From: Legionella quinlivanii
Lineage (GTDB): Bacteria > Pseudomonadota > Gammaproteobacteria > Legionellales > Legionellaceae
Reading direction: 5' to 3'
NCBI RefSeq assembly: GCF_003265995.1
Contig: NZ_MVJN01000009.1
Span: 110,866-174,865 of the forward strand
Length of the DNA: 64,000 nt
Made by a program: the position numbers and the translations under genes. A model generated the notes under the pieces. That model was given only the letters and a program-made list of their open reading frames with translations, did not search any database and was not told where the DNA came from. Each line of letters opens with the position of its first letter. The stretch's first letter is position 1. This document shows positions 35,215 to 43,797 of this stretch, piece by piece.

Positions 35215-35625
35215 GTGTTATTAACCTTGGCACTGGTTGTGTTTTGCTCGGCAATAATCGTTTTTTTTGCGGAGGAGTTTGGCGGCGTCGTTAAGAAAAT
35301 TTTCGCAATTCCTGGTGTTAAACTCATCCTGCCCTTGTTAATTGCTTCATTCATCGTAGCCCTTTATGAAGATTGGATCGTCTGGATATTGCTGATCAAT
35401 AAATATGCATTTCATAGCGCTATGAGTTTTATCGCATCCTTTTTTCCTTTTGAACAGTTCGCGGCTGAAACTGTACAGATTTTATTTCTTCTCATTTTAA
35501 CTCTCCTGCCTCCATTTATTTTTATCACTTTACGCAAGCGTAAAACAATACTTCCCTTTCGTTATACCTGGCTGATTTGTCTGCTGCTTTGGCTATTTTT
35601 CAGTATTTTATTCACAGTTAAATAA
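35215..35625 (+). CDS. Hypothetical four-TM membrane protein
   Basis: A 136-aa hydrophobic protein with about four TM helices (LLTLALVVFCSAIIVFFA, VKLILPLLIASFIVALY, TVQILFLLILTLLPPFIFITL, WLICLLLWLFFSILF). The longest frame uses TTG at 35200, but that codon is part of a TGGAGA Shine-Dalgarno for the GTG at 35215, so I choose the GTG. No family recognised. It precedes another membrane-protein gene by 89 bp on the same strand. Confidence 0.6.
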   Translation: MLLTLALVVFCSAIIVFFAEEFGGVVKKIFAIPGVKLILPLLIASFIVALYEDWIVWILLINKYAFHSAMSFIASFFPFEQFAAETVQILFLLILTLLPPFIFITLRKRKTILPFRYTWLICLLLWLFFSILFTVK

Positions 35626-35714
35626 TTTTAAGTAAATATTTTTTGGATTTCATTTCAAATGCTTATAAGCCTCCTATAATTTATTTAGACAAGCTCAGTT
35701 CACTTTGAGGGGCT

Positions 35715-36746
35715 ATGAAAATTTCAGGCAGGCTTTTACAAAAAGCAGTCGAGGCAAAAATCATCGATGAAAACCAGGCGAGTCGTTTACTGGAATTTAT
35801 CAAGGCAGAGTCCGCACACGAACCCCATTTTGATTTCACCAATGTTCTTTATTACCTGGGCGGCTTAATCGCTATTGGGGCCATGACCATTTTTATGAAT
35901 GTCAGCTGGGAACACTACGGCGGTATGGGTATATTTTATGTTTCATTGCTCTATGCAGCAGTCGGTCTGGGGTTGGCCCATATACTCGCCCAAAAGAACT
36001 TTCCGATACCAGCGGGTATTTGTGCAACCTTTGTTGTCGCTCTAACCCCGCTGGCTATTTATGGGCTGCAGAAAGGCATGGGATGGTGGCCTGATGACAG
36101 TGTATATAATGAATTTCATTACTGGGTTCAATGGCATTGGATTTATATGGAAGCAGGCACATTAATTGTGGGAATTATCATGGCCTGGCTGTACCGTTAT
36201 CCTTTCATGATTATGCCCATCGCCGTAACCCTGTGGTATCTCTCGATGGATGTGGCGGCATTGATTGTTGATCCGCATTCTATGGATTTTGAATTCAGAG
36301 CCATTATTTCCATGTATTTTGGACTGGTTATAGTTTTGATTGCTTTCTGGGTAGATGTTCGTTCGCGTCATTCAGCGGATTATGCATTCTGGCTTTATAT
36401 TTTTGGTGTCATTGCTTTTTGGGGAGGTCTCACCTGCCAAAGTTCCGACAGCGAGCTGTCGAAATTCTTCTATCTCTGTATTAATTTGGTGATGATCATT
36501 ATTGGTGTTGTTCTGAACCGTAAGGTATTTGTGATTTTCGGAGGCATCGGTGTGGCTTTTTATCTGGGGCATCTGGCATCGAATGTGTTTAAAGACAGCC
36601 TGGGATTTCCTGCGGCTTTGGCCTGCATTGGACTTCTGATTATTTACCTGGGAACTTTATGGCATAAAAACGAAGATAGATTACGAATAAAACTCCAGTC
36701 CCTGCTCCCGAAACCTTTGCAGGAGCTGTTGCAGGCAAGAGACTAA
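35715..36746 (+). CDS. DUF2157-like multi-pass membrane protein
   Basis: A 343-aa protein starting with a short soluble helical region (LLQKAVEAKIIDENQASRLLEFI, typical of DUF2157 N-termini) followed by about 9-10 TM helices. TTGAGGGG precedes the ATG. Function unknown. A candidate PmrA-like box of the next gene begins 20 bp after its stop. Confidence 0.75.
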   Translation: MKISGRLLQKAVEAKIIDENQASRLLEFIKAESAHEPHFDFTNVLYYLGGLIAIGAMTIFMNVSWEHYGGMGIFYVSLLYAAVGLGLAHILAQKNFPIPAGICATFVVALTPLAIYGLQKGMGWWPDDSVYNEFHYWVQWHWIYMEAGTLIVGIIMAWLYRYPFMIMPIAVTLWYLSMDVAALIVDPHSMDFEFRAIISMYFGLVIVLIAFWVDVRSRHSADYAFWLYIFGVIAFWGGLTCQSSDSELSKFFYLCINLVMIIIGVVLNRKVFVIFGGIGVAFYLGHLASNVFKDSLGFPAALACIGLLIIYLGTLWHKNEDRLRIKLQSLLPKPLQELLQARD

Positions 36747-36766
36747 GAAACATGCAAGAACGCTGA

Positions 36767-36786
36767 CTTAAGGACTTTTTATATTG
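36767..36786 (+). promoter_or_regulatory. PmrA-like box upstream of the two-TM effector candidate
   Basis: CTTAAGGAC-TT-TTTATATTG. The first half and spacer (TTAAGGACTT) are identical to the box at 6757-6776; the second half matches the PmrA consensus less well (TTTATATTG against cTTAATatT). A -10-like TAGAAT or TGTAAT follows. Confidence 0.45.
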
Positions 36787-36851
36787 TTTAGTGTAATCCT
36801 TATAGCTAGAATGCCTAAAAATAAGTAAGCAAGCGGTTATAAGGATGAATC

Positions 36852-37832
36852 ATGTTTCGCAGATTTTTAGGTTTTTTTAAACCCACTCAAGAAAATAGCT
36901 ATTCTAAAATAGATGTGGAAAATCCAGATATAAAACCTGAATTACCGCCTGTTATCCCAATCTCTGAAAAACAGGATTTGCTGACACGTGTTGAAAAATT
37001 ACAACAACTTAAAGAAGAGATTTTGGAAATGGAGCGTGCCTATGAAAAATCCTTTTTCAGATGGCAAGCTTCAACTGTGTTGGGCAGCCTTGCTTTAACT
37101 GCTGTATGGGGAGGGTTAGTCGGTCGACTAAATCATAAGTTTTTTAATCCTTACTGGGAAGACAATAAACTTTTATATAGGAAAAGATTCGATTTTATGG
37201 CACAAGATGATGATGGATGCACGCCTGCTTCTTTTGGGTGTGTGGGTTACTATCCCAACTTTCTTAATTTTGGTTCCAAGTCCCTGGCTAACTGCACTCA
37301 AGCAGGTTATTCGCCTCTGGAAAATTTGGTATGCCCAGATCTGTATATTCAGGCATGTTTAAATATGATGGATACAATGTGTGATATTTTAAACTCAACG
37401 ACCTATCAATATGTTGATGATGAAACAAACAGACATAGTTTAAACAACGCTTTCGGCACATTGATGACACTTAGTTTTATAACACCACTTATCGGATGGT
37501 TAGTAGTAGCGCTGCTAAATGAGTATAAAAAGAAAAGGCCTGCCGATCTTGTTCCTGTTTCAGCTTTGCAAAAAGATAAACTGCAAGATTACATCAGTCA
37601 AATCGGTAGCGGTATTCATCTTAATATAAGCAAAAAAGGGTTTGGTAATGAATATATTAATAGCGCAGAATTATATTCTCAAATTGATCGAGAAATCGCT
37701 TTAGCTAACGCCACACTGCTTGTAAATAATATCGATCAGGATAAGAACAATCGAGCGAGCTTTTTTCAACCGGATAAGGATGAGCAGCAAACAGGTATTA
37801 ACCTCCCTGACGAAGCGGTTTATTCAGCCTGA
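36852..37832 (+). CDS. Two-TM protein with a cysteine-rich loop, effector candidate
   Basis: A 326-aa protein: charged N-terminal 70 residues with a short coiled coil (LTRVEKLQQLKEEILEMERAYE), TM1 (about residues 73-93), a ~110-residue loop with six cysteines and two N-x-T sites, TM2 (about 202-222, LITPLIGWLVVALL-like) and a 100-residue cytosolic-type tail. A helical hairpin with both ends on one side and a disulfide-capable loop would suit a host organelle membrane. Without signal peptide and with a PmrA-like box upstream, it is a Dot/Icm candidate. AAGGATGAATC lies before the ATG. An inner-membrane protein is the alternative. Confidence 0.65.
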   Translation: MFRRFLGFFKPTQENSYSKIDVENPDIKPELPPVIPISEKQDLLTRVEKLQQLKEEILEMERAYEKSFFRWQASTVLGSLALTAVWGGLVGRLNHKFFNPYWEDNKLLYRKRFDFMAQDDDGCTPASFGCVGYYPNFLNFGSKSLANCTQAGYSPLENLVCPDLYIQACLNMMDTMCDILNSTTYQYVDDETNRHSLNNAFGTLMTLSFITPLIGWLVVALLNEYKKKRPADLVPVSALQKDKLQDYISQIGSGIHLNISKKGFGNEYINSAELYSQIDREIALANATLLVNNIDQDKNNRASFFQPDKDEQQTGINLPDEAVYSA

Positions 37833-37840
37833 GCGGAACT

Positions 37841-37962
37841 GCGTTGTTGCGTGAATAGAACCAAGCAACTAACCTGTCGTCTTTGCGAACGAAGTGAAGC
37901 AATCTAGATCGGAATTTGAACAAAGTAATGAGCTGGATTGCTTCGCTAACGCTCGCAAAGAC
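37841..37962. repeat. Palindromic repeat family A, copy 2 (with flank)
   Basis: Core 37878-37962 with ends CGTCTTTGCGAAC and CTCGCAAAGAC; the left flank (37841-37877) is the reverse complement of the right flank of copies 3 and 5 (GTTGCTTGGTTCTATT...CAACAA). It sits between the two-TM protein and motB, convergent 3' ends. Confidence 0.82.
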
Positions 37963-38044
37963 AGTTTTTTGTGCACCTATCTTCATGAGTTGGAACAGTG
38001 CTCGTTATGAAATAGAGTCTAAAAATAAATTGGGTTCACAGAAA

Positions 38045-38908
38045 CTAATCTTCCTCTAATATTTTAGCGGAAGCATTTTTCTTCATCACAATGATGCTGA
38101 TGCGTCGATTTTTGGGATTTAGCGGCTCCTTTTTATCCAGCAGAACAGTTGAGGCATAGCCTGTAACCCGCATTACTTTATCTTCCTTTAACCCCGCTTT
38201 CAGCAGGGCACGCCTTGCTGTATTGGCGCGTTGCGTTGACAGCTCCCAGTTGGTTTGTTCCAGATCTTCCGGATTATGATAGGGATGGGCGTCAGTGTGC
38301 CCCTGGATGGTTACTTTATTGGGAACAGAGTTTAGCAAAACGGCGATTTTCGCAAGGATCTGTGCCATCGCTGGATCAATCTCATCGCTGCCTAACCCAA
38401 ACATAGGCTTATCGTCATTATCAATCAATTGTATCCGCAGGCCTTCCGAAGTCACGTCCATTAGCATGCGATCTTTTAATTCTGTTAAAGCAGGATCATT
38501 TTCGATACTCAGCATGATGTTGGATTGCAGCTCCTTCAACTGCTTCATTTCTTCCTGTTTGAGATTGCCGGCGGTGGATTGCTGGCCTGACTTGGCTGGT
38601 TGATTGTTACCGGAAATCTGGCCATCTTTCTTCTCTAAATTATCACCGCCGCCTTTTACGGTTATTTCTCGGGAACCCATGCTATCCCCGCTTATAAGCG
38701 ATATCTTTAAAGGCTGCTTAAAATATTCGGCTAAGCCATCTTTCTGGGCTTTGTTCAGTGATGCCAATAACCACATGAGCAGAAAGAAGGCCATCATCGC
38801 GGTAACGAAATCGGCGTAGGCAATTTTCCAGGATCCCCCATGATGCCCATGACTATGCCCATGACGTTTCTTTATAATAATGGGTGGGGTTTCTTCTTTG
38901 TTAGCCAT
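38045..38908 (-). CDS. motB: Flagellar motor stator protein MotB
   Basis: A 287-aa MotB: His-rich cytoplasmic N-terminus (HGHSHGHHGG), a single TM helix with the proton-accepting aspartate (AYADFVTAMMAFFLLMWLL), plug region and an OmpA-like peptidoglycan-binding domain (VTIQGHTDAHPY, NWELSTQRANTARRALL). It forms the stator with MotA encoded 19 bp upstream. The pair ends a cluster with bdhA and adc. No sigma-28 promoter was seen immediately before motA. Confidence 0.94.
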   Translation of the reverse strand: MANKEETPPIIIKKRHGHSHGHHGGSWKIAYADFVTAMMAFFLLMWLLASLNKAQKDGLAEYFKQPLKISLISGDSMGSREITVKGGGDNLEKKDGQISGNNQPAKSGQQSTAGNLKQEEMKQLKELQSNIMLSIENDPALTELKDRMLMDVTSEGLRIQLIDNDDKPMFGLGSDEIDPAMAQILAKIAVLLNSVPNKVTIQGHTDAHPYHNPEDLEQTNWELSTQRANTARRALLKAGLKEDKVMRVTGYASTVLLDKKEPLNPKNRRISIIVMKKNASAKILEED

Positions 38909-38927
38909 TTAGGTAATTTTTCCGAAT

Positions 38928-39788
38928 TTAAGCTGTTTTAGGAGTTTTGATTTCCTCGCTCAACTCATTAAATGACGGTCTGTCATTATTGAATAGAACC
39001 TTTCGCCCAAACTCCAGTGAAATAATAGGGGGGTTATTATGCAGGCTTGCCAGAATGATTACTTTAATGCAATTCAGCATAATTTGTGTTTGATTGGCAC
39101 GCTGCTCCATTGCTTGTGCTACAGGCCCGATAAAACCATAACCCAGCAATATACCGAGAAAAGTACCTACCAGCGCCTGCGCGACCAGAACCCCTAGCTG
39201 CGCGGGGGGAAGGTTGATCGATTCCATCGTGTGCACTACGCCAAGCACGGCGGCAACAATACCAAAGGCGGGCATGCCATCTGCGAGCTTGGTAATCGCA
39301 TTCACCGGGATCATCTCTTCCTGGTGATGCGACTCTATCTCAGCATCCATCAGTGATTCAAGTTGGAAAGGCTGCAGGTTGGAAGTGATTATCAAACGAA
39401 AATAATCACAGATAAAACTGACAATGTGGTGTTTCGCCGCAATTTTCGGATAATTACTAAAAATTGTACTGTTCTGTGGATCGTCAATATCCGCCTCGAG
39501 TGACATCAGGCCTTCCTGCCGGGCTTTATTGAGCAGCGCATACATCAAACCCAATAAATCCATGTACACTGCTTTAGGCGCTTTCTGGCCTTTAAATGCA
39601 GCAGGAAGGGCTTTACCAATCGATTTCAACACTGCCGGGCTGCTTCCCACAATCAACGATCCAATCGCAGCACCGGCAATAATCAGTAATTCAATCGGCT
39701 GAAAAATTGCCTTTAAATGACCACCAGCCATCGCGAACCCGCCAAAAACACTTGCCAGAATAATCAGATATCCAACTAAAATCAGCAT
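38928..39788 (-). CDS. motA: Flagellar motor stator protein MotA
   Basis: A 286-aa MotA with four TM helices and the large cytoplasmic loop; signature segments are IELLIIAGAAIGSLIVGSSP, DGMPAFGIVAAVLGVVHTM with the conserved glycines/prolines, and LVGTFLGILLGYGFIGPVA. Proton channel of the flagellar stator. Its ATG lies 8 bp after the adc stop, and the TAA of adc is part of its Shine-Dalgarno region (AATAAGGA), which implies co-transcription with adc. Confidence 0.95.
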   Translation of the reverse strand: MLILVGYLIILASVFGGFAMAGGHLKAIFQPIELLIIAGAAIGSLIVGSSPAVLKSIGKALPAAFKGQKAPKAVYMDLLGLMYALLNKARQEGLMSLEADIDDPQNSTIFSNYPKIAAKHHIVSFICDYFRLIITSNLQPFQLESLMDAEIESHHQEEMIPVNAITKLADGMPAFGIVAAVLGVVHTMESINLPPAQLGVLVAQALVGTFLGILLGYGFIGPVAQAMEQRANQTQIMLNCIKVIILASLHNNPPIISLEFGRKVLFNNDRPSFNELSEEIKTPKTA

Positions 39789-39796
39789 ATAGTTCC

Positions 39797-40534
39797 TTAT
39801 TTCAGGTAATCGTATACCACTTTCCCGTAAGGTAATACCAAGTCACTCAGAATATGTACTGCATTTACGACTTTCTTTACCGGTAATAAGGCGATCGGTG
39901 CCAGGGCATGATGGAATAGTTCCAGCTGAGCAGGTCCTGACCAGGCCCCTTTGATAACTACATCCTGCAGTTCATATTCAACCAGTTCACAGATTCGTGT
40001 AGTACCATCCACATGCGGAACGAGTTTCAGCAAATAGTTAGGACTGACCATTGAACTATGAATTTTCTTATGGTCAAGGCTTTCATATTTATAACCCATA
40101 GTGGCCGTTGCGATACGAGTAGTTTCATAGTCAAGAATTCCCATTAAGGTTTCCTGGACTACATACAATTTGGGATTAGCGAGTTTCTTTGGAAAGCCCC
40201 ATATTTCGCGTCCGGCGGCGATTGGCGGCAAATCATCAAGATACATGGCATGGGTGTATCCGCCCTTTTTGCCTTTGAAGCTAACCGGAATGACCTGTCC
40301 TGATTCAGTATAATCTCCAAATCCTGTAGAGTCAGGCATGCGGATAACTTCAAATTTAACCAGCGGCTCGGTTACTTCAAGAGGGGCCGGTACTACTTCT
40401 CTTAACAGATCAATATCCGTTTCATAAGTAATAATTAAATATTCACGATTATTAAATCGATAAGGTCCACGCGGATAGGCGGGGCTCGCTAAAGGCATTG
40501 CAAAGGCCTTGTCTCTTACTTCAGATTCCTTCAT
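39797..40534 (-). CDS. adc: Acetoacetate decarboxylase
   Basis: A 245-aa enzyme converting acetoacetate to acetone and CO2. Signature: [14 protein letters not shown], in which the first Lys is the Schiff-base residue, and the [15 protein letters not shown] entrance. It lies 25 bp downstream of bdhA, which makes acetoacetate from 3-hydroxybutyrate, so the pair can degrade stored polyhydroxybutyrate. The motAB genes follow without a gap. Confidence 0.93.
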   Translation of the reverse strand: MKESEVRDKAFAMPLASPAYPRGPYRFNNREYLIITYETDIDLLREVVPAPLEVTEPLVKFEVIRMPDSTGFGDYTESGQVIPVSFKGKKGGYTHAMYLDDLPPIAAGREIWGFPKKLANPKLYVVQETLMGILDYETTRIATATMGYKYESLDHKKIHSSMVSPNYLLKLVPHVDGTTRICELVEYELQDVVIKGAWSGPAQLELFHHALAPIALLPVKKVVNAVHILSDLVLPYGKVVYDYLK

Positions 40535-40559
40535 GTTAAACTCCTTTTACTGTAAGGGC

Positions 40560-41342
40560 TTACTCCATAAACCAACCATGACTGACTACAATGGATTGAC
40601 CGGTCAGTGCGTTTGTTTCAAATGCCGCAAGGAAAAGAGCCGTATTGGCAACGTCATCAACAGTTGTAAACTCCCCATCGACGGTTTCTTTCAGCATGAC
40701 ATTTTTAATCACTTCCTGTTCGCTGATTCCTAACTCTTTGGCCTGTTCCGGAATTTGTTTATCCACCAGCGGGGTTCTCACGAAGCCTGGGCAGATGACA
40801 TTAGAGCGAACACGATAGGCAGCGCCTTCTTTGGCCACGACTTTGCATAAACCCAATAGGCCATGCTTGGCAGTCACATAAGGTGCTTTTAATTTGGAGG
40901 CTTCTTTGGAATGGACCGAGCCCATATAAATAACACTGCCACCCTCACCTGAAGCATACATGTGTCTCAGGCAGGCACGGGTGGTTAAAAATGCACCGTC
41001 CAAGTGGATGGCCAGCATTTTTTTCCAATTGGCCAATGATAATTTATCGACTGATTCAATAATCTGAATACCGGCATTGCTTACCAGAACGTGAATCTTG
41101 CCAAATTTTTTGACAACCGATTCAATTCCTTCATCGACTTGCTGCTCATTCGTTACATCCATAGCGACTGCCATTGCTTCGCCGCCTTTGGACTTTATTT
41201 CGCTAACGACCTGCTCTGCCTGATCCAGATTTAAATCGGCGATGACTACTTTTGCGCCTTCACTTGCATAAAGCAGTGCGATTTCTTTTCCAATTCCGCT
41301 GGCGGCCCCGGTAACAACAGCAACTTTATTCTGAAGTTTCAT
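40560..41342 (-). CDS. bdhA: D-3-hydroxybutyrate dehydrogenase
   Basis: A 260-aa short-chain dehydrogenase: Rossmann [16 protein letters not shown] motif SNAGIQIIE, catalytic S...Y-x3-K ([22 protein letters not shown]). It oxidises 3-hydroxybutyrate to acetoacetate. The frame is open from 41405 but the SDR N-terminus begins at [10 protein letters not shown] (41342), which has AGGA upstream. First gene of the bdhA-adc-motA-motB cluster. Legionella stores polyhydroxybutyrate and uses it outside the host cell. Confidence 0.93.
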   Translation of the reverse strand: MKLQNKVAVVTGAASGIGKEIALLYASEGAKVVIADLNLDQAEQVVSEIKSKGGEAMAVAMDVTNEQQVDEGIESVVKKFGKIHVLVSNAGIQIIESVDKLSLANWKKMLAIHLDGAFLTTRACLRHMYASGEGGSVIYMGSVHSKEASKLKAPYVTAKHGLLGLCKVVAKEGAAYRVRSNVICPGFVRTPLVDKQIPEQAKELGISEQEVIKNVMLKETVDGEFTTVDDVANTALFLAAFETNALTGQSIVVSHGWFME

Positions 41343-41495
41343 AACACAATCCTTGTAAAATGGTCTGTGAAGAAGTATAGCAGTAATTTGAATTAGCGCA
41401 TCCATTCAATAACTTAATTTGTTAGCCGGATTGTAGTGACGCCATGGCTTATGTTAAAACCAATGATGTAATTGAATGATTAATCAGGAGTACAA

Positions 41496-42002
41496 ATGGA
41501 CTGGATGATGTTTATGGGACACATCAATGAGGATCAGGCTTATTTATACATGGTAATCCGTGCCGCTATTCTTTTCCTTATCAGCACAATTGTCCTGCGC
41601 TATGGAAATCGACGTTTTAATTTGCAAACTTCGTTTGACTATCTTCTATTAATCATCCTGGGGGGATTAATCAGCAGAGGTATCAATGGATCAGCTACTT
41701 TGGTGTCTACTCTGGTAGCAACATTCAGTCTGATGCTGCTGCACCGGATTATCGCCATGCTTACCTTAAATTTTGAAGCCTGTGAACACGTTCTGAAAGG
41801 GCGCTGTTATCTGCTCTTTAACCAGGGCGAGTTTCAAACGGATACCATGAACAGGCTTCATATTACCCAAAATGATTTGATAGCAGAAATGCGCCGACAG
41901 TTAAACACTGAGGATTTTGCCCGCATTGAAAAAGCTTATCTTGAAAGAACGGGCTCAATTAGTTTTGTATGCAGGAATTCTGCCGCCACAAAGAAGAGTT
42001 GA
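41496..42002 (+). CDS. DUF421 (YetF-type) membrane protein
   Basis: A 168-aa protein with three TM helices (residues 15-85) followed by a small soluble domain (CEHVLKGRCYLLFNQGEFQTDTMNRLHITQNDLIAEMRRQ), the layout of the DUF421/YetF family. Function unknown. SD AGGAG precedes the ATG. Convergent with the glycine-zipper lipoprotein gene, with a 13-bp hairpin between. Confidence 0.85.
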   Translation: MDWMMFMGHINEDQAYLYMVIRAAILFLISTIVLRYGNRRFNLQTSFDYLLLIILGGLISRGINGSATLVSTLVATFSLMLLHRIIAMLTLNFEACEHVLKGRCYLLFNQGEFQTDTMNRLHITQNDLIAEMRRQLNTEDFARIEKAYLERTGSISFVCRNSAATKKS

Positions 42003-42005
42003 ATA

Positions 42006-42052
42006 TCTGTGAAAGCAGGTTTAAATTTCAAACAACCGTCTGCTTTCACAGA
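42006..42052. terminator. Bidirectional hairpin between convergent genes
   Basis: A perfect 13-bp stem (TCTGTGAAAGCAG, 42006-42018, paired with CTGCTTTCACAGA, 42040-42052) with a 21-base loop. No T-run, but its position between two convergent 3' ends suggests transcription termination or end protection. Confidence 0.6.
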
Positions 42053-42119
42053 TCATAGCGAAACTGTTAAGGCCGTGTCGTGACAAACAGTTGAACTAAC
42101 TCTTCATTCTACAATCGTA

Positions 42120-42359
42120 TTAGTAGTAATAATAACGGTTATAGTAATAGCGTCGATCCTGTTCACGGCCTATGTGATGTCCTACCAGAGCGCCCGCACC
42201 TGCTCCAATGGCAGTTCCCCAGGCATCTCCACCTGAGACGGCATAACCGATACCTGCTCCCGCAGCGGCTCCGGTTGCGGTTCCTACTTCAGTGTTAGTA
42301 CAGGCTGTCATAAAGGAAGAAGCTCCTGCAAACACTAGAATGGGTAAGGTTTTTTTCAT
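42120..42359 (-). CDS. Glycine-zipper lipoprotein
   Basis: A 79-aa lipoprotein: signal peptide with a lipobox-like FMTAC, then a glycine zipper (TATGAAAGAGIGYAVSGG...GTAIGAGAGALVGHHIG) and a Tyr/Arg-rich tail (RRYYYNRYYYY). Such OsmB/SlyB-like proteins span or line the outer membrane. Function not specific. Confidence 0.82.
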   Translation of the reverse strand: MKKTLPILVFAGASSFMTACTNTEVGTATGAAAGAGIGYAVSGGDAWGTAIGAGAGALVGHHIGREQDRRYYYNRYYYY

Positions 42360-42517
42360 GATGTTTCCTCATCTTTTTAGATTCCTTCTTTATCATAATA
42401 GCTCAATTTTAATCATCTTGATTAAAAATTACCTTTTGAGCTGATTGAAGAAATCTTGAGAAAAACTAATTCCCCCAGTAGTATTGGCAGAATTATTCCT
42501 AAAAAAATGAGGATATT

Positions 42518-43390
42518 ATGTTTCGAGGTAGTATAGTTGCTTTGACCACTCCCTTGCTTGACGACAAGGTCGATATAAAAGCCCTGCGCGAACTGGTTGA
42601 ATTTCATATTGCCGCAGGAACCCATGCCATAGTCGCAGCAGGCACCACCGGAGAATCGGGTACCTTAAACAAAGAAGAAAAACATCTGGTGATTAAAACG
42701 GTAATTGAGCAGGCACGTGAGCGCATTCCGGTTATTGCGGGAACCGCTGCCAATGCCACTCGAGAATGCATTGAACTGACACGCATGGCAATGGAGTGCG
42801 GTGCTCATGCTGCCCTCATTATGACACCGGCGTATATCAAACCGACACAAGAGGGTCTGTACCAGCACTATCGCCATGTGGCTGAGAATGTTGCCATTCC
42901 TATCATTCTTTATAATGTTCCCGGGCGTACGGCCTGCGATCTTTTGCCAGAAACAGTGGCCAGACTGGATAAAATATCGAATATCATCGGTATTAAAGAA
43001 GCCACTGGGCAAATGACCCGTCTGCAGCAGATTCTTCGTTTGTGCGAATCTCGCATGGATGTCTACAGTGGCGATGACGAAACTGGCGCGCGCTGGATGC
43101 TGGCTGGCGCAAAAGGGGTTATTTCAGTAACGGCCAATGTTGCTCCGCGGTTAATGGCTAAAATGTGTGATGCTGCTTTTGATGAAGATCAGGCAGCTTG
43201 CCTTCGCTATAATGACCAGCTGATGCCCTTACATAAATTATTATTCTGTGAAGCAAACCCGATTCCTGCCAAATGGGCCTTAAGCAAAATGAATTTACTC
43301 AAAAATGAATTGCGCCTGCCATTGACCCCTCTGTCTGAAAGTTATCATGAGGAGCTGGAGAAAGCGCTTCAGGAGCTTCAGTTAATTTAA
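42518..43390 (+). CDS. dapA: 4-hydroxy-tetrahydrodipicolinate synthase
   Basis: A 290-aa enzyme of lysine/diaminopimelate synthesis. Features: [14 protein letters not shown] (substrate-binding Thr pair), [10 protein letters not shown] (catalytic Tyr), GIKEATG (Schiff-base Lys). Normal length. GAGGA precedes the ATG. A BamC-like short lipoprotein follows, as in E. coli where dapA is followed by bamC. Confidence 0.97.
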   Translation: MFRGSIVALTTPLLDDKVDIKALRELVEFHIAAGTHAIVAAGTTGESGTLNKEEKHLVIKTVIEQARERIPVIAGTAANATRECIELTRMAMECGAHAALIMTPAYIKPTQEGLYQHYRHVAENVAIPIILYNVPGRTACDLLPETVARLDKISNIIGIKEATGQMTRLQQILRLCESRMDVYSGDDETGARWMLAGAKGVISVTANVAPRLMAKMCDAAFDEDQAACLRYNDQLMPLHKLLFCEANPIPAKWALSKMNLLKNELRLPLTPLSESYHEELEKALQELQLI

Positions 43391-43549
43391 AATGAGGTTA
43401 GGGTGTGTTACTTTTAAGTATCAAACAGGCTACACTAATCGCTGACTCAAAAAATGTAACCGCCTGTCCTGATATTTGCGTTTATTGATTGTACGTAGGT
43501 CAGAAAGTTCAAAAATTGTTGTTTTTTCTTTAAGTTAATGGGGATAGTT

Positions 43550-43780
43550 GTGAAAAAATGCTTTATAGTTATGGTAATAATGGTGCTGCTTTCTTCTTGC
43601 TCACGCTATGCCAGTAATGGTGAAAGTTTGTATTTAAGGAGTCAAAATGGACCATCACTTAACGTACCATCGCCCCTGACCAGTGATAATATCAGTCATT
43701 TTTATGATTTGCCTGATCAAAAGCAAAATGCAGTAGTCAGTATTGTTCCGCCAATTGACGCAGGTGCACAAGCAGGCTAA
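43550..43780 (+). CDS. Short BamC (NlpB)-like lipoprotein
   Basis: A 76-aa lipoprotein (GTG start with GGGGA 6 bases upstream; the ATG at 43538 has no Shine-Dalgarno). Signal peptide with lipobox VLLSSC. The mature 58 residues (LYLRSQNGPSLNVPSPL...ISHFYDLPDQ) resemble the disordered N-terminal segment of BamC, which in E. coli wraps around BamD. The two globular domains of E. coli BamC are absent, with no frameshift visible downstream. The dapA neighbour supports the identity. It may be a minimal BamC of the outer-membrane protein assembly machine. Confidence 0.75.
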   Translation: MKKCFIVMVIMVLLSSCSRYASNGESLYLRSQNGPSLNVPSPLTSDNISHFYDLPDQKQNAVVSIVPPIDAGAQAG

Positions 43781-43797
43781 CAGAGAGGGTTGACGAA

